From: Altererythrobacter sp. Root672 | Lineage (GTDB): Bacteria > Pseudomonadota > Alphaproteobacteria > Sphingomonadales > Sphingomonadaceae | Assembly (NCBI RefSeq): GCF_001427865.1 | Contig: NZ_LMHH01000001.1 | Coordinates: forward strand, 1,984,001-2,048,000 | Direction: 5' to 3' | Length of the DNA: 64,000 nucleotides | In this document: positions 1 through 7,786 of the stretch, in pieces | Numbering within the stretch: the stretch's first letter is position 1 | Layout: each line of letters opens with the position of its first letter | The notes under the pieces: generated by a model | Databases searched by the model: none | The model's input: only the letters and a program-made list of their open reading frames with translations | What the model was told of the DNA's origin: nothing | Program-made: the position numbers and the translations under genes

Positions 1-494
1 CCGAAGCGCTGGCACCTTTCTGGCGGGCTCAGCCGCCGAGGCCGGAGGGCGATCCCGATCCGCTTCCCTACCTGTGGGACGACGAGGACCAGCGCCAGGG
101 AGCGCTCGGGCTGGAACTGCGAGCCTCGCTCTCGTCGGCCGGCATGCGGAACGCGGAACTGGCCCCCCAGTTGCTGAGCCGCGCCGCGGCCTCCAACATG
201 TACTGGACCACCGCCCAGATCCTCACTCACCATACGTCGAACGGCTGCAACCTGCGGCCTGGCGACCTGCTTGGCACCGGGACGATTTCGGGACCCACGC
301 GCGAGGGGTATGGCAGCCTGCTCGAGATCTCGCGGGGCGGAGCCGAGCCGATAGACCTGCCGACCGGCGAGACGCGTACCTTTCTGGAAGACGGCGACGA
401 GGTGGTCCTTTCCGCGCGCGCCAGCCGCGAGGGGTTTGTCGGGGTCGGCTTTGGCGAGTGCCGCGCCGTCGTGCTGCCGGCACCGGCGCCATGA
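1..494 (+). CDS. fahA: Fumarylacetoacetase, C-terminal part (5' end outside window)
   Basis: The reading frame is open from base 3 to the TGA at 492-494, giving about 163 residues of the C-terminal half of fumarylacetoacetate hydrolase. The enzyme splits fumarylacetoacetate into fumarate and acetoacetate, the last step of tyrosine/homogentisate breakdown in the cytoplasm. Visible family signatures are PPRPEGDPDPLPYLW near the window edge, MYWTTAQILTHHTSNGCN, LRPGDLLGTGTISGPTREG and FLEDGDEVVLSA, all matching the FAH catalytic domain in order. The stop overlaps the maiA start (ATGA), so the two genes are translationally coupled. Only the start is missing; nothing looks broken. Confidence 0.95.
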   Translation, partial: EALAPFWRAQPPRPEGDPDPLPYLWDDEDQRQGALGLELRASLSSAGMRNAELAPQLLSRAAASNMYWTTAQILTHHTSNGCNLRPGDLLGTGTISGPTREGYGSLLEISRGGAEPIDLPTGETRTFLEDGDEVVLSARASREGFVGVGFGECRAVVLPAPAP

Positions 495-1126
495 TCACGC
501 TCCACGGCTACTGGCGCTCGACCGCCTCGTGGCGAGTTCGCATCGCACTCGGGCTCAAGGATCTTCCCTACCGACAGGTCACGCATGACCTGCGGACGGG
601 AGAGCAGCGGCTCGGGGCCTTTGCAGACCTGTCACCGCAGGGTCTGGTGCCAGCGATCGAGGCGAACGGGACAATTCTCACGCAAAGCCTTGCGATTATC
701 GAGTGGCTCGAAGAGCAGTGGCCCGAACCGCGTCTCCTGCCCAATGATCCCGCAGGCCGCGCGATCGTCCGGGCAATGTCCCAGATCATTGCGTGCGACA
801 TTCATCCGCTCAACAACCTGCGTGTGCTGACCGAGCTGCGCGCGCAGCTCGGTTTCGACGAAGCGAAGGTGAAGGACTGGATTGCGCGGTGGACGCGCGC
901 GGGCCTGGCCGCGCTGGAGGTGCTGGTCGCCAGGCACGGTGGGCTGTTCGCCTACGGCGAAGCTCCTGGCATGGCCGACTGTTGCCTAGTTCCGCAGCTG
1001 TTCGCGGCCGAACGGTTTGAAGTGGATGTGTCCGATTTTCCGCATTTGCTCGCCGTGGCCGACCGGGCCCGGCAGCTTGATGCGTTCAGCCGGGCGATCC
1101 CCGCCGTCCAGCCGGACGCTGACTAG
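491..1126 (+). CDS. maiA: Maleylacetoacetate isomerase (zeta-class glutathione transferase)
   Basis: 211 residues, the usual family length. It isomerises 4-maleylacetoacetate to 4-fumarylacetoacetate with glutathione, directly upstream of the FahA step. The N-terminal thioredoxin fold carries RSTASWRVRIAL (residues 9-20), the zeta-class signature with Ala where eukaryotic enzymes have Cys, as is common in bacterial members. SLAIIEWLEEQWPEPRLLP follows, then the all-helical C-terminal domain with DIHPLNNLRVL. The ATG at 491 overlaps the fahA stop; a longer in-frame reading from base 74 only runs through fahA in the wrong frame. The stop overlaps the 3' end of the convergent luxR gene. Confidence 0.95.
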   Translation: MITLHGYWRSTASWRVRIALGLKDLPYRQVTHDLRTGEQRLGAFADLSPQGLVPAIEANGTILTQSLAIIEWLEEQWPEPRLLPNDPAGRAIVRAMSQIIACDIHPLNNLRVLTELRAQLGFDEAKVKDWIARWTRAGLAALEVLVARHGGLFAYGEAPGMADCCLVPQLFAAERFEVDVSDFPHLLAVADRARQLDAFSRAIPAVQPDAD

Positions 1127-1890
1127 AGGAATTCGGCAACGAGCGAAGCGGCGCTGCTGATGCCGAGACGCTCATAGGCGCGCCGCCGGTAGGTGATCAC
1201 CGTTCCGGCCCGGATTCCGAGCGCGAGCGCGATCTCACCCGAGGTCTTCCCGATCATGGTCAGCGCGCAAACCCGGGTCTCGCGCTCGGTCAGGACGGGG
1301 AAACGGCTCCGGAGCCGCCTCGCCAGTCGCTCGTCTACGCGTTCGTACCGCGACCTGGTACCGTGTCCGCGGCGACGCAGGAACGGCGCTGCGATCGAGC
1401 CGAAAGCCGCCAGCTGCCGGATTGTGTCCTGCCCGACGCCCTGATCGCCGAGATAGACGTTGAGGATCGTCCACTCCTCGCCCGCAGCCGCGTGTGCGAC
1501 AGAGATCTTTTGGCTGAATGCCGGGTTCTCGAAGCAGGTCTGCCGGTAGGTCGCATCACCGATCCGGTCTGCCCTCAGCACATCGACAAGCGTCGTTTCC
1601 TGGCCTTCAAGGATCGGCAGCGAATGCAGGGTCGGATCGAGGCGGTGATATCCGCGGGCATAGCGATCCACCCGGTTGGCCGTACCATGCGGCCGACCGT
1701 ACCAGCCGAGAGGTAGGGGATCGGAATCCCTCGCGGCGTAATGGAACCCGTTCACCTCGGCGGCCGGCCCCTTCTCCTGCAGGATGCCGAGGAGGATCTC
1801 GTCGAACCGGTCGTCGTCGATATGATCGACGAGGCGCGCAATATGCGAGGCTTCCACCCGGGCGTGCGCAGGAATCGGTGTCCAGGCCAT
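1123..1890 (-). CDS. LuxR-family transcriptional regulator, autoinducer-binding type
   Basis: 255 residues with two domains. Residues about 20-170 fit the LuxR autoinducer-binding fold: Tyr81, Asp85 and Pro86 in YHRLDPTL match the ligand-pocket positions of the family. Residues 198-255 form a GerE/LuxR helix-turn-helix (LTERETRVCAL, then a recognition helix around AGTVITYRRRAYERLG). The ATG at 1890 has a GGAGG-like ribosome binding site (GAGGGGTGAG) just upstream. It converges on maiA, ending over the same 4 bp. No luxI-type synthase is visible next to it, so it is a LuxR solo within this window. Ligand and targets are unknown; control of the neighbouring catabolic genes is only a guess. Confidence 0.85.
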   Translation of the reverse strand: MAWTPIPAHARVEASHIARLVDHIDDDRFDEILLGILQEKGPAAEVNGFHYAARDSDPLPLGWYGRPHGTANRVDRYARGYHRLDPTLHSLPILEGQETTLVDVLRADRIGDATYRQTCFENPAFSQKISVAHAAAGEEWTILNVYLGDQGVGQDTIRQLAAFGSIAAPFLRRRGHGTRSRYERVDERLARRLRSRFPVLTERETRVCALTMIGKTSGEIALALGIRAGTVITYRRRAYERLGISSAASLVAEFL

Positions 1891-2194
1891 CTCACCCCTC
1901 CGGGATCACTTCCCAGCTGGAAGCGGCCGAGTAGTCGCGCATCCGGAGCGCGAATTCAACTGATCAAGTCGACGTGTCGTCCTTGGTCGATCGAGCATCA
2001 AACCTCGCCTCCTTGTGCTGAGGCGGATCGATCCAGGTTTCCCCCAAACTGGCCTGGTGGTGGCCATGGCTTTTCGGTTCACTGCGGACAACCAACGTGC
2101 GTCAATTGAATTTCCGCATTGCGCCCGTGTCAGTCATCTAACTTGGCTTCGTTGGCGCCCGAAAGCTGTCGTTCGCCAAGCTTGCACTGGCCGG
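1891..2194. other. Intergenic region, probable left edge of the integrated element
   Basis: About 300 bases between the luxR start and the end of the SIR2-like gene. It should contain the luxR promoter. No convincing ORF, tRNA or copy of the 45-bp attachment repeat found at 10568 and 12839 is visible here, on either strand. Open frames that run through it are GC-rich shadows. The element's left junction is therefore not defined by this sequence. Confidence 0.5.
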
Positions 2195-3094
2195 TCAGGC
2201 GTGCATCCAGCCCGGGTTATCGTAGATCTCGCCATAGCTTCCCGCCTCGATGCAGCGGATGCCGACCGATTCAAGGAAGAAGTGCTTGCCGGCCTGCCGC
2301 TCGTCGCGCGGGTCGTCGACATAGATGTACCAGGCATCATGACGCCGTTCGGGGAACATGCGGAAATACTTCGCCCGCTCGATCAGCAGCCAGCGCAGGA
2401 AGACCTCGTTCTCCGCCAGCGCGAGGCCGACGAACAGGAGCGGCTTGTTGAAGACGAGGTGCATCCAGGTGCGGGCGCCCTGCCAGTCGCGGCGGTTCTT
2501 GGCGCGGAAAAGGCTCTCGTCGCTGCGGCCCTGGATCCAGCCGCCTGCGCGGCGCACCGATTGCATGTAGTGGCTGAGGCCGAGACGGATACTGGTCTTG
2601 TACCGGGCCATGCCGTTGATGTGCCAGATGCCGAAGTCGGCGCAGGGATCGTCGATCAGGTGGCGGGCGAAGTGGCAGCCCCAGGGATAAAAAGCGGTAA
2701 ACTTCGGGTCGGGCGGGAACTGGAACTCGCAGTCGGCCGCGTGGCTGAGGACCTCGTCGAAGTTGGTGGTCAGAACCGGGGTGCGATGACGCCTCGCCCA
2801 TTCCATGATCCGGCGGTGGTGCGGAAACGGACGCCAGTCGGCCATCGACTGGCAGAACTCGGCCTGCAGCGCGCCGGTGCGGCCATCCGACTTGAGCTCG
2901 ACGACATCGTAGAATTCGGTGAGCGCGGTGCCCGGCGGCACCTTGGTGACGCCCGGGATGCAGTCGCGCGCGATGCCGATCAGCAGCGCGTCCCAGCTGT
3001 TGACCGCGGCGGCATTGGCATGACGGTTAATGCCGTTGCCGATCACGAGCGCCAAGTCCGGCTCGCGCCGTCGCAGCAAGGTCTCCAGCTTCAT
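2195..3094 (-). CDS. SIR2-like domain protein, possible NAD-consuming defence effector
   Basis: 299 residues. SIR2-type Rossmann signatures are visible in order: VIGNGINRHA (residues 17-26, NAD loop with Gly-Asn-Gly), TTNFDEVLSH (109-118, the TTN(Y/F)D motif), WHING (157-161, at the place of the catalytic HxHG) and LFVGLALAENEVFLRWL (220-236). Standalone and fused SIR2-like proteins of this type act as NADases in antiphage systems (Thoeris ThsA, DSR, pAgo-SIR2), so an abortive-infection role is plausible but inferred. It is the last gene of the leftward element, a usual cargo position. The ATG at 3094 follows GAGGGAACGGGG. There is no obvious second effector domain, and the last 60 residues are unassigned. 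Confidence 0.7.
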   Translation of the reverse strand: MKLETLLRRREPDLALVIGNGINRHANAAAVNSWDALLIGIARDCIPGVTKVPPGTALTEFYDVVELKSDGRTGALQAEFCQSMADWRPFPHHRRIMEWARRHRTPVLTTNFDEVLSHAADCEFQFPPDPKFTAFYPWGCHFARHLIDDPCADFGIWHINGMARYKTSIRLGLSHYMQSVRRAGGWIQGRSDESLFRAKNRRDWQGARTWMHLVFNKPLLFVGLALAENEVFLRWLLIERAKYFRMFPERRHDAWYIYVDDPRDERQAGKHFFLESVGIRCIEAGSYGEIYDNPGWMHA

Positions 3095-3168
3095 CCCCGT
3101 TCCCTCGTCCTAATATCCATCTCGCCGCCTTCGCGCCGACGACCGGCCCCCCACCGCCTGCAAAGGGA

Positions 3169-3873
3169 TCAATATGTAGCGTCCTCCACCTGCAGGCCGA
3201 GATCGAAATCGCTGTCGCGGCCGATGGTGCCGAGGTGCCGGTTGCCGTCGAGATGGGTCAGTCGATAGGCGTGCGCGATGCCGCCTTCGGCGCGCGTGCT
3301 GGTAAACCGCTCGGTATGGACAAGGTCGTTGACCGCAAGGATGTTGAGCGCCGGGCGGATGCGATCGTTCGCAACGCCGCAATGCTCGGTGATCTTCTCG
3401 TAGCTGATCGGCGCCATGTTCATCGCCCGATTGCGGCGCGCCGCGAACAGGAAATAGAGCTTGAGCGCGTCGAGCTCCGCGCGCGAGCGCAGCCTGAACT
3501 CGCTGAAGGCGCGGACGCGGTCGCCGACATACAGGCCGTTTGCGGGCAGCTTCGCCCAGTTGGCGAGGGGATTGTAGTCGACCAGGCGGTAACCGCTGCG
3601 CTGGCCGGCGATCTTCTCGATCAGGTCGCGCGTCTCGAGGATCGCCAGACCGCCGGCGACCTTCGCCCGGCTCAGGTCGGCGGCCTGGCAGAGCTGGTCG
3701 TAAGTCAGCTTCACCAACCCGTCATCGGGATCCATGTGATGGGCGAGGACGGCCAGCAGCATCAGTGCCGCGGTCTCGTCCGACCCGCCCTGCTGCCACT
3801 TGAACGCCTTGAGCCCGCCCGCATCGATCCAGCGGACGGGCAGCTTCACGAACACGGGGCGCTTCGCCTTCAC
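3169..3873 (-). CDS. Winged-helix DNA-binding protein, replication-initiator-like
   Basis: 234 residues from the GTG at 3873, which overlaps the stop of the upstream small membrane protein (GTGA). Two blocks look like winged-helix folds: LTYDQLCQAADLSRAKVAGG with LIEKIAGQRSGYRL in the first half, and ISYEKITEHCGVANDRIRPA with VHTERFTSTRAEGGIAHAYRL in the second. Tandem winged helices are typical of plasmid and phage initiator proteins (RepA/Rep_3-like), but I cannot name a family. It sits between the SIR2-like gene and the small membrane gene in the leftward element. Its start could lie further upstream only by overlapping the neighbour in another frame. Confidence 0.6.
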   Translation of the reverse strand: MKAKRPVFVKLPVRWIDAGGLKAFKWQQGGSDETAALMLLAVLAHHMDPDDGLVKLTYDQLCQAADLSRAKVAGGLAILETRDLIEKIAGQRSGYRLVDYNPLANWAKLPANGLYVGDRVRAFSEFRLRSRAELDALKLYFLFAARRNRAMNMAPISYEKITEHCGVANDRIRPALNILAVNDLVHTERFTSTRAEGGIAHAYRLTHLDGNRHLGTIGRDSDFDLGLQVEDATY

Positions 3874-4013
3874 TTCGACTGCCCCTTCACGACACTGTGC
3901 ACGACGTAGAGGCAACCCGCGGCGAGGGTGATCGCGGCCAACGCGATGAGCCCGATCCACTGTTCGGGCGGGAGGCCGGAGAAATGGGAGAGGAAATCCA
4001 GAATGTCCTTCAT
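3870..4013 (-). CDS. Small single-span membrane protein
   Basis: 47 residues: a short polar start (MKDILDFLSHFSGLPPEQW), one hydrophobic span of about 20 residues (IGLIALAAITLAAGCLYVV) and a basic tail ending in KGQSK. Tiny one-span proteins of this kind are common in phages and satellites (holin-like, or membrane partners), but no function can be read from it. It ends by overlapping the GTG of the winged-helix gene by 4 nt, so the pair is probably translated together. The ATG at 4013 is preferred over an upstream alternative start that would add a poorly coding stretch. Confidence 0.55.
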   Translation of the reverse strand: MKDILDFLSHFSGLPPEQWIGLIALAAITLAAGCLYVVHSVVKGQSK

Positions 4014-4508
4014 CGACGATGCTCCTGTCAGTTCGACATGAGCTTTTTTGCTAGATCCTATCGTTCTATATCTAGAAACACTCGCTATCAATCCTGCCGC
4101 CTGAAGCGACAATAATGTATTAATTATAATAGCTTGATGGCCAGGATTGCAGTGTTCGGCAGAAACCAATTCAGTTCACGAAGACGCGCTGGTGAACTCC
4201 TGGGCATCAAATGGACGATCAGATCCCGAATCGCTCCTTGATCACCACCGCCTCGATCGCCAGGCGATACGGGACATCGCTATCAACGATCGCCGCGAGG
4301 GCGTAACCGTAGGGTGGTGTTGGTTTTGCGTCCCCGCACGCCAAAGCAGACTGTCAGCTATCTCTTGGTCCCGATTGGCAAGGAGACCGGCCGATAACGG
4401 CCAAAGGCGGCGGTTTGATCAAACTGCCTCCTATGTCTGCATTCAACCCATCTCGGAGATTTCTGGCAATTCGCGATCGTCACTAAAGCGGACGCCGAGG
4501 GCCAGCGC
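4014..4508. other. Non-coding gap inside the element with a possible gene remnant
   Basis: About 495 bases that are locally AT-richer near 4060-4140. A minus-strand frame from a TTG near 4344 to a stop at 4219-4221 encodes about 41 residues containing YGYALAAIVDSDVPYRLAIE, which reads like protein rather than shadow, but it has no good start and may be the tail of a decayed gene. The AT-rich part, with runs such as TATTAATTATAATAG, could hold the promoter of the small-membrane/winged-helix/SIR2 trio. Confidence 0.35.
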
Positions 4509-4868
4509 TCATTGCAACAGGTGCTCCCATTCCGTTCCGATGGCGGCGTCATGCGCATCCAATTCGGCGAGCGCCTTCTTGCCCAATGAGGCACGCGGTT
4601 GCCATTCCGGGCGGCGGGACAGCCATAGCGCCGCAGCGCGCATATCCGGACGATCGGCGCGGGTCGCGGCGCGGTACACCGAATGGATCACCCGAACATC
4701 GGCTTCCAGCTCGCCAACTCGAAGTTCGTGTCGGAAATAGCGGCGTAGGGTCGGGGGAGACACATTGAGGAGCAGGCTGATCTGCTCAATCGACTGGCCG
4801 AAGCCGGCCATCAGTCTGACCTGCCGCCTGTCTTGCTCTGTTGGTTTGTACTTGGCGCCGCTTCGCAT
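4509..4868 (-). CDS. HTH protein resembling a phage terminase small subunit
   Basis: 119 residues. The N-terminus KYKPTEQDRRQVRLMAGFG followed by IEQISLLLNVSPPTLRRYFR is the helix-turn-helix pattern seen in a family of short proteins lying next to phage large terminases. The rest is helical (AATRADRPDMRAAALWLSRR). In satellites a terminase small subunit redirects helper packaging, which would fit this element, but no large terminase is nearby here and a plain DNA-binding regulator is equally possible. It lies downstream of the two unknown genes and upstream of the AT-rich gap. Confidence 0.5.
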   Translation of the reverse strand: MRSGAKYKPTEQDRRQVRLMAGFGQSIEQISLLLNVSPPTLRRYFRHELRVGELEADVRVIHSVYRAATRADRPDMRAAALWLSRRPEWQPRASLGKKALAELDAHDAAIGTEWEHLLQ

Positions 4869-5046
4869 CGGGATCGCTCCGGGATCAGGCCCGGTGCCAG
4901 TCTAGCAAAGCGCAGTGAGGCGGGGAAGCCCGCGGCTGGGGCGCCGATTTGGTGAAATTCCGCGCGCATGTGCTGCGACGAAAATCAGCGGTTTAGCCCA
5001 AACCTTTTCCGATCTCGCGGGGGTCAAAAAAATCCCTCGGTAACAA

Positions 5047-5439
5047 CTAGGGCGGTGCGGCGGGCCCATCCTGTGAGCGCGGGCCCCGCCCCCCCGGCGC
5101 CCGAACTGCCCCGGCGCTCGCGCCTTCTAGGATCCGACGCACACCCGCTGGATCGCACTGAATCGTCGCCTGCTTGGGATCATCGAATGCCCAATTAAAC
5201 TCAGCTTCCAATTGCTCGACCACTGGCTTCGCGTCAGACAGCAATCCTTCGAGTTGGGCCACACGCCAGCCGGTGGCCAGATGATCCACCGACCAGAGGC
5301 GGGCTTCCACTTTGCGCAGTGCCAGAAGCCCGAACACGTGACCTTTGACTGTCACCCAGCCGGCATCGTCGGTTTGCCCAGCAATAGTTTCATGCAACCA
5401 GATATCGTATTCGCACTGGCGCCACTTGTTCTCGGCCAT
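5047..5439 (-). CDS. Hypothetical protein of the satellite-like element
   Basis: 130 residues, unknown family. The first 100 residues look like a compact globular domain (CEYDIWLHETIAGQTDDAGW, then ALRKVEARLWSVDHL and a helical stretch GLLSDAKPVVEQLEAEF). The last 25 residues are Gly/Pro/Ala-rich and probably disordered. The ATG at 5439 has a strong ribosome binding site, GAGGAGATAGACC, which supports real translation. It lies 22 bp after the next upstream gene in the same leftward series. Confidence 0.5.
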   Translation of the reverse strand: MAENKWRQCEYDIWLHETIAGQTDDAGWVTVKGHVFGLLALRKVEARLWSVDHLATGWRVAQLEGLLSDAKPVVEQLEAEFNWAFDDPKQATIQCDPAGVRRILEGASAGAVRAPGGRGPRSQDGPAAPP

Positions 5440-5461
5440 GGTCTATCTCCTCGCTGTGCAG

Positions 5462-5788
5462 TCAGACATGTGCGAACACCTCGGCCACGCCCTGCATCCA
5501 GCCGCGTAACCACGACAGTTTTGGGCGCCGGCACCCGAATAGCTCCTCAGCCATCTCGGAGATGTCGCTGCCCCACACGGGCTCGTCGTGCTTTAGAGTG
5601 CGGTAAAGGTCCTTTTGCGCGTCGGACCATCCTTCCCAATGAGTGGAATCGATGAGCGCGATGGCTTCAACCTCTCGATAGTGGGCATACCCGGCCCATT
5701 CCCTCCCTGCCTCTAGACCCTCGGCGTTCTCCTCCTCCCGCAAATCCTGTCGTTCTTGCCGAAGGCGTTCGATGTGGGGTTCGTCCAT
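5462..5788 (-). CDS. Hypothetical protein of the satellite-like element
   Basis: 108 residues, no recognised family. The first 35 residues are highly charged and probably helical or coiled coil (PHIERLRQERQDLREEENAE); the remainder contains many Trp and acidic residues (STHWEGWSDAQKDLYRTLKH). The ATG at 5788 follows AAAGGAGAGTGAC, a very good ribosome binding site. It lies 24 bp downstream of the SSB gene, so it probably belongs to the replication operon. Confidence 0.5.
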   Translation of the reverse strand: MDEPHIERLRQERQDLREEENAEGLEAGREWAGYAHYREVEAIALIDSTHWEGWSDAQKDLYRTLKHDEPVWGSDISEMAEELFGCRRPKLSWLRGWMQGVAEVFAHV

Positions 5789-5812
5789 GTCACTCTCCTT
5801 TGATCGACGCGG

Positions 5813-6160
5813 TCATCGCGCCCATTGCTGATTTCTTCGGCGTGGCTCGGCTGATCGAGAGCTGGCGGTGCGCGCCGACGTGAGCTGGTCGGCGACAATG
5901 CCCCAGCTCGCCCGGCTGGTACCGTAGCGGTCGGTGTATTGGTTCCACTGGAGCCGGCCGAATAGCTGCACCAGATCGCCCTGCTCGTGCTCGACCAGCG
6001 CCTTGGCGGTGGTGCCGAACGCGATCACGTCGATCGGCACCGCATCGCCCTCTGGCTTGGGCTTCACCGCGAGCTGCACCGTTGCCATCGGCGAGCCCTT
6101 GGCGGTCTCACGCCGCTCGGGGGCCTGCATCAGGCGGCCGATCGCGGCGACGGTAATCAC
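5813..6160 (-). CDS. ssb: Single-stranded DNA-binding protein, phage type
   Basis: 115 residues from the GTG at 6160, which overlaps the stop of the primase-helicase gene (GTGA). The OB-fold pattern is clear: an N-terminal strand with IGRL, a middle PIDVIAFGTTAKALVEHEQG and a C-terminal QLFGRLQWNQYTDRYGTSRA. It would coat single strands during replication of the element. The tail is basic and Gln/Arg-rich and lacks the acidic DDDIPF-like tip of host SSBs, so it may not recruit host repair and replication partners. Coupling to the helicase supports a replication role. A longer in-frame upstream extension exists but reads as a shadow. Confidence 0.8.
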   Translation of the reverse strand: MITVAAIGRLMQAPERRETAKGSPMATVQLAVKPKPEGDAVPIDVIAFGTTAKALVEHEQGDLVQLFGRLQWNQYTDRYGTSRASWGIVADQLTSARTASSRSAEPRRRNQQWAR

Positions 6161-7593
6161 CGGACGGCCTCGAGGCGACCCAGCACCCGGAAGGCGCTGA
6201 TGCGGTGATCGAAGGTCAATTTCAGGCGCCCGCGGCGTCCCGGCATGCCCATGCGGACCTTGCTCACGATGACCTCGGCCGCGTTCTCTTCCGGATTCGC
6301 GCGATGGTAGGTCAGGCCGTAGTCGGCCTTGTTCGCCCAATTCGCCGAGCCCGAGATCGCGTAGAGCCCGGGCGGGCCGCTCTGCCGATCGGGCGGCGGC
6401 TTGGTCGGGTGCGCCACCACCCAGAAGCTGACATCGTAGCGCCGAGCGAATTGCTTGATCGCCCGGTTGGCGCGGCCGATGTATTCGGTCTCGGTCTCGT
6501 CGGGGCGGCGGCGGTGTTCCAGCTCGTTCCACGGGTCGAGAACGACCATGCGCACGCCGTACTGCAGCACCGCCATCTCGCACAGGCCGAGGAAGTGCTC
6601 GAGCGTGAATTCCTCCTCCTCGTCGACCATCTGCGCGACGATCACCAGCCGCTCCTCGAGCAGCGCGTCAACCTCGTCCAGGAATTTGCCGCCCAACTCG
6701 TGGATCCCGCAGCCAAGCACCGCGGCACGCAGGTGATCGCGCAGGACCGGCTTCGGCATGGTCTCGAACGAGGCGACGCAGACCGGGAAGTGATGTCGCA
6801 GCGCGTGGGCGATGATCGGCGTCATCAGCGTCGACTTGCCGGCGTTGGCGTAGCCGGTCAGCACAGTGAGCGTCCCGGGGACGATCCGCATGAGATCGTC
6901 GAGCCCGGCCACCCCGGTCGAGTACGACACCACCTCGCCCCGCTCGGGAAAGTCGGACAGCCGATAGAGCCCCTGCACCGGATAGGGGTTGGCGCAATCG
7001 AGGCAACGAGTGACACCGGCCACGCCTTCGACGGCAAGCACGTCCCCGAGATCCTTGCACCCGGCCGGATAGCGCACCAGCCGGCACCGCTCGGCCCCGA
7101 GCAGGCGCACGAGGTCCTGCAACAGCAGGTAGCCGGGCCCATCGGCGTCGCAGGCGAGGATGAACTCCTGCACATCGTAGAGCGCGGCCCGGTGGGTCCG
7201 AGCCCAATCGTAGCGTTTGGCGGCGTCGGGGTCATCGCTCGCCTCGGCCGGGGCGCCATTGGGGACCGACACGGTCGCCGGGTAGCCCGCCTGAATCGCG
7301 GCCAGCGCGTCCCACTCGCCCTCCGTGATCACCACCGACTCTTGCCCGGACAAGACCTCCGGGCGCGTCAGCGCTTCGGCGTTCCACAACACAAGCCGCG
7401 CGCCGGGGTCCATCTGATGGTCCTTGCGCTCGGTATTGCGGTGCTTGTGATTCACCACCTTGCCGCCCAGCCGGTACGGCACGCTCAGCCACTGCCCGCC
7501 CTTGATCAGATGGGAGGTCAGCCCGAATTGCATCGCCAGTTCTGGATCCAGCCCACGAGCGGCGAGCCATTGCTGATGCTTCTCGTTCAACAT
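6157..7593 (-). CDS. TOPRIM primase / DnaB-type replicative helicase
   Basis: 478 residues with the layout of T7 gp4 and Twinkle primase-helicases. The TOPRIM half has VVITEGEWDALAA (87-99, catalytic Glu91) and ACDADGPG (147-154, Asp pair). The RecA/DnaB half starts near residue 205 with Walker A TGYANAGKST (246-255), VASFETMPKP (273-282) and Walker B VVLDPWNEL. It would unwind and possibly prime DNA in replication of the element. The N-terminal zinc ribbon normally present in this family is not in this frame; it is encoded immediately upstream in another frame (see 7232-7786). The ATG at 7593 is inside the zinc-ribbon ORF. The stop overlaps the SSB start. Confidence 0.85.
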   Translation of the reverse strand: MLNEKHQQWLAARGLDPELAMQFGLTSHLIKGGQWLSVPYRLGGKVVNHKHRNTERKDHQMDPGARLVLWNAEALTRPEVLSGQESVVITEGEWDALAAIQAGYPATVSVPNGAPAEASDDPDAAKRYDWARTHRAALYDVQEFILACDADGPGYLLLQDLVRLLGAERCRLVRYPAGCKDLGDVLAVEGVAGVTRCLDCANPYPVQGLYRLSDFPERGEVVSYSTGVAGLDDLMRIVPGTLTVLTGYANAGKSTLMTPIIAHALRHHFPVCVASFETMPKPVLRDHLRAAVLGCGIHELGGKFLDEVDALLEERLVIVAQMVDEEEEFTLEHFLGLCEMAVLQYGVRMVVLDPWNELEHRRRPDETETEYIGRANRAIKQFARRYDVSFWVVAHPTKPPPDRQSGPPGLYAISGSANWANKADYGLTYHRANPEENAAEVIVSKVRMGMPGRRGRLKLTFDHRISAFRVLGRLEAVR

Positions 7594-7786
7594 GGCGTCG
7601 GCCGTCCTTGTGTCCGCAGTGGTGGCAGAATGCAGTCCAGCCCTCGGCGTCGATCTTGACCGACAGACAGCGCGCCTTGGGTTTCTTGCGCTTGGCCGAA
7701 CAGGCCGGGCAGGTGCTGGCGTGTTCGCCCTGCCCGTAGTCGGTGAGGCGGATGCCGCGATCGGCGAGCTGGTCGGCGATCAGCAT
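7232..7786 (-). CDS. Zinc-ribbon primase domain in a frame different from the TOPRIM-helicase
   Basis: 184 codons, of which about the first 65 look genuine: TCPAC (25-29), a basic stretch AKRKKPKARCLSV, WTAFCHHCGHKDGR (50-63). Cys26, Cys29, Cys54 and Cys57 form the four-cysteine zinc ribbon of T7-type primases. After residue about 65 the frame only shadows the TOPRIM-helicase gene read in another frame. Either a short zinc-ribbon protein is made separately and works in trans, or ribosomal frameshifting joins the two, or the sequence has a one-base error near 7595-7605. The ATG at 7786 overlaps the stop of the upstream gene. Confidence 0.55.
   Translation of the reverse strand: MLIADQLADRGIRLTDYGQGEHASTCPACSAKRKKPKARCLSVKIDAEGWTAFCHHCGHKDGRRHVEREASAMARRSWAGSRTGDAIRADLPSDQGRAVAERAVPAGRQGGESQAPQYRAQGPSDGPRRAACVVERRSADAPGGLVRARVGGDHGGRVGRAGRDSGGLPGDRVGPQWRPGRGER

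Noticed and set aside
74-490. In-frame N-terminal extension of maiA
   Set aside because: It overlaps fahA in the wrong frame, while maiA has a normal ATG at 491 giving the family length.
2015-3268. Plus-strand 417-codon frame over the SIR2-like gene
   Set aside because: Antisense shadow; the minus-strand SIR2-like protein has recognised motifs.
4509-4868. A complete terminase unit
   Set aside because: Only a small HTH protein is present; no large ATPase subunit with Walker motifs is near, so packaging by the element alone is not supported.
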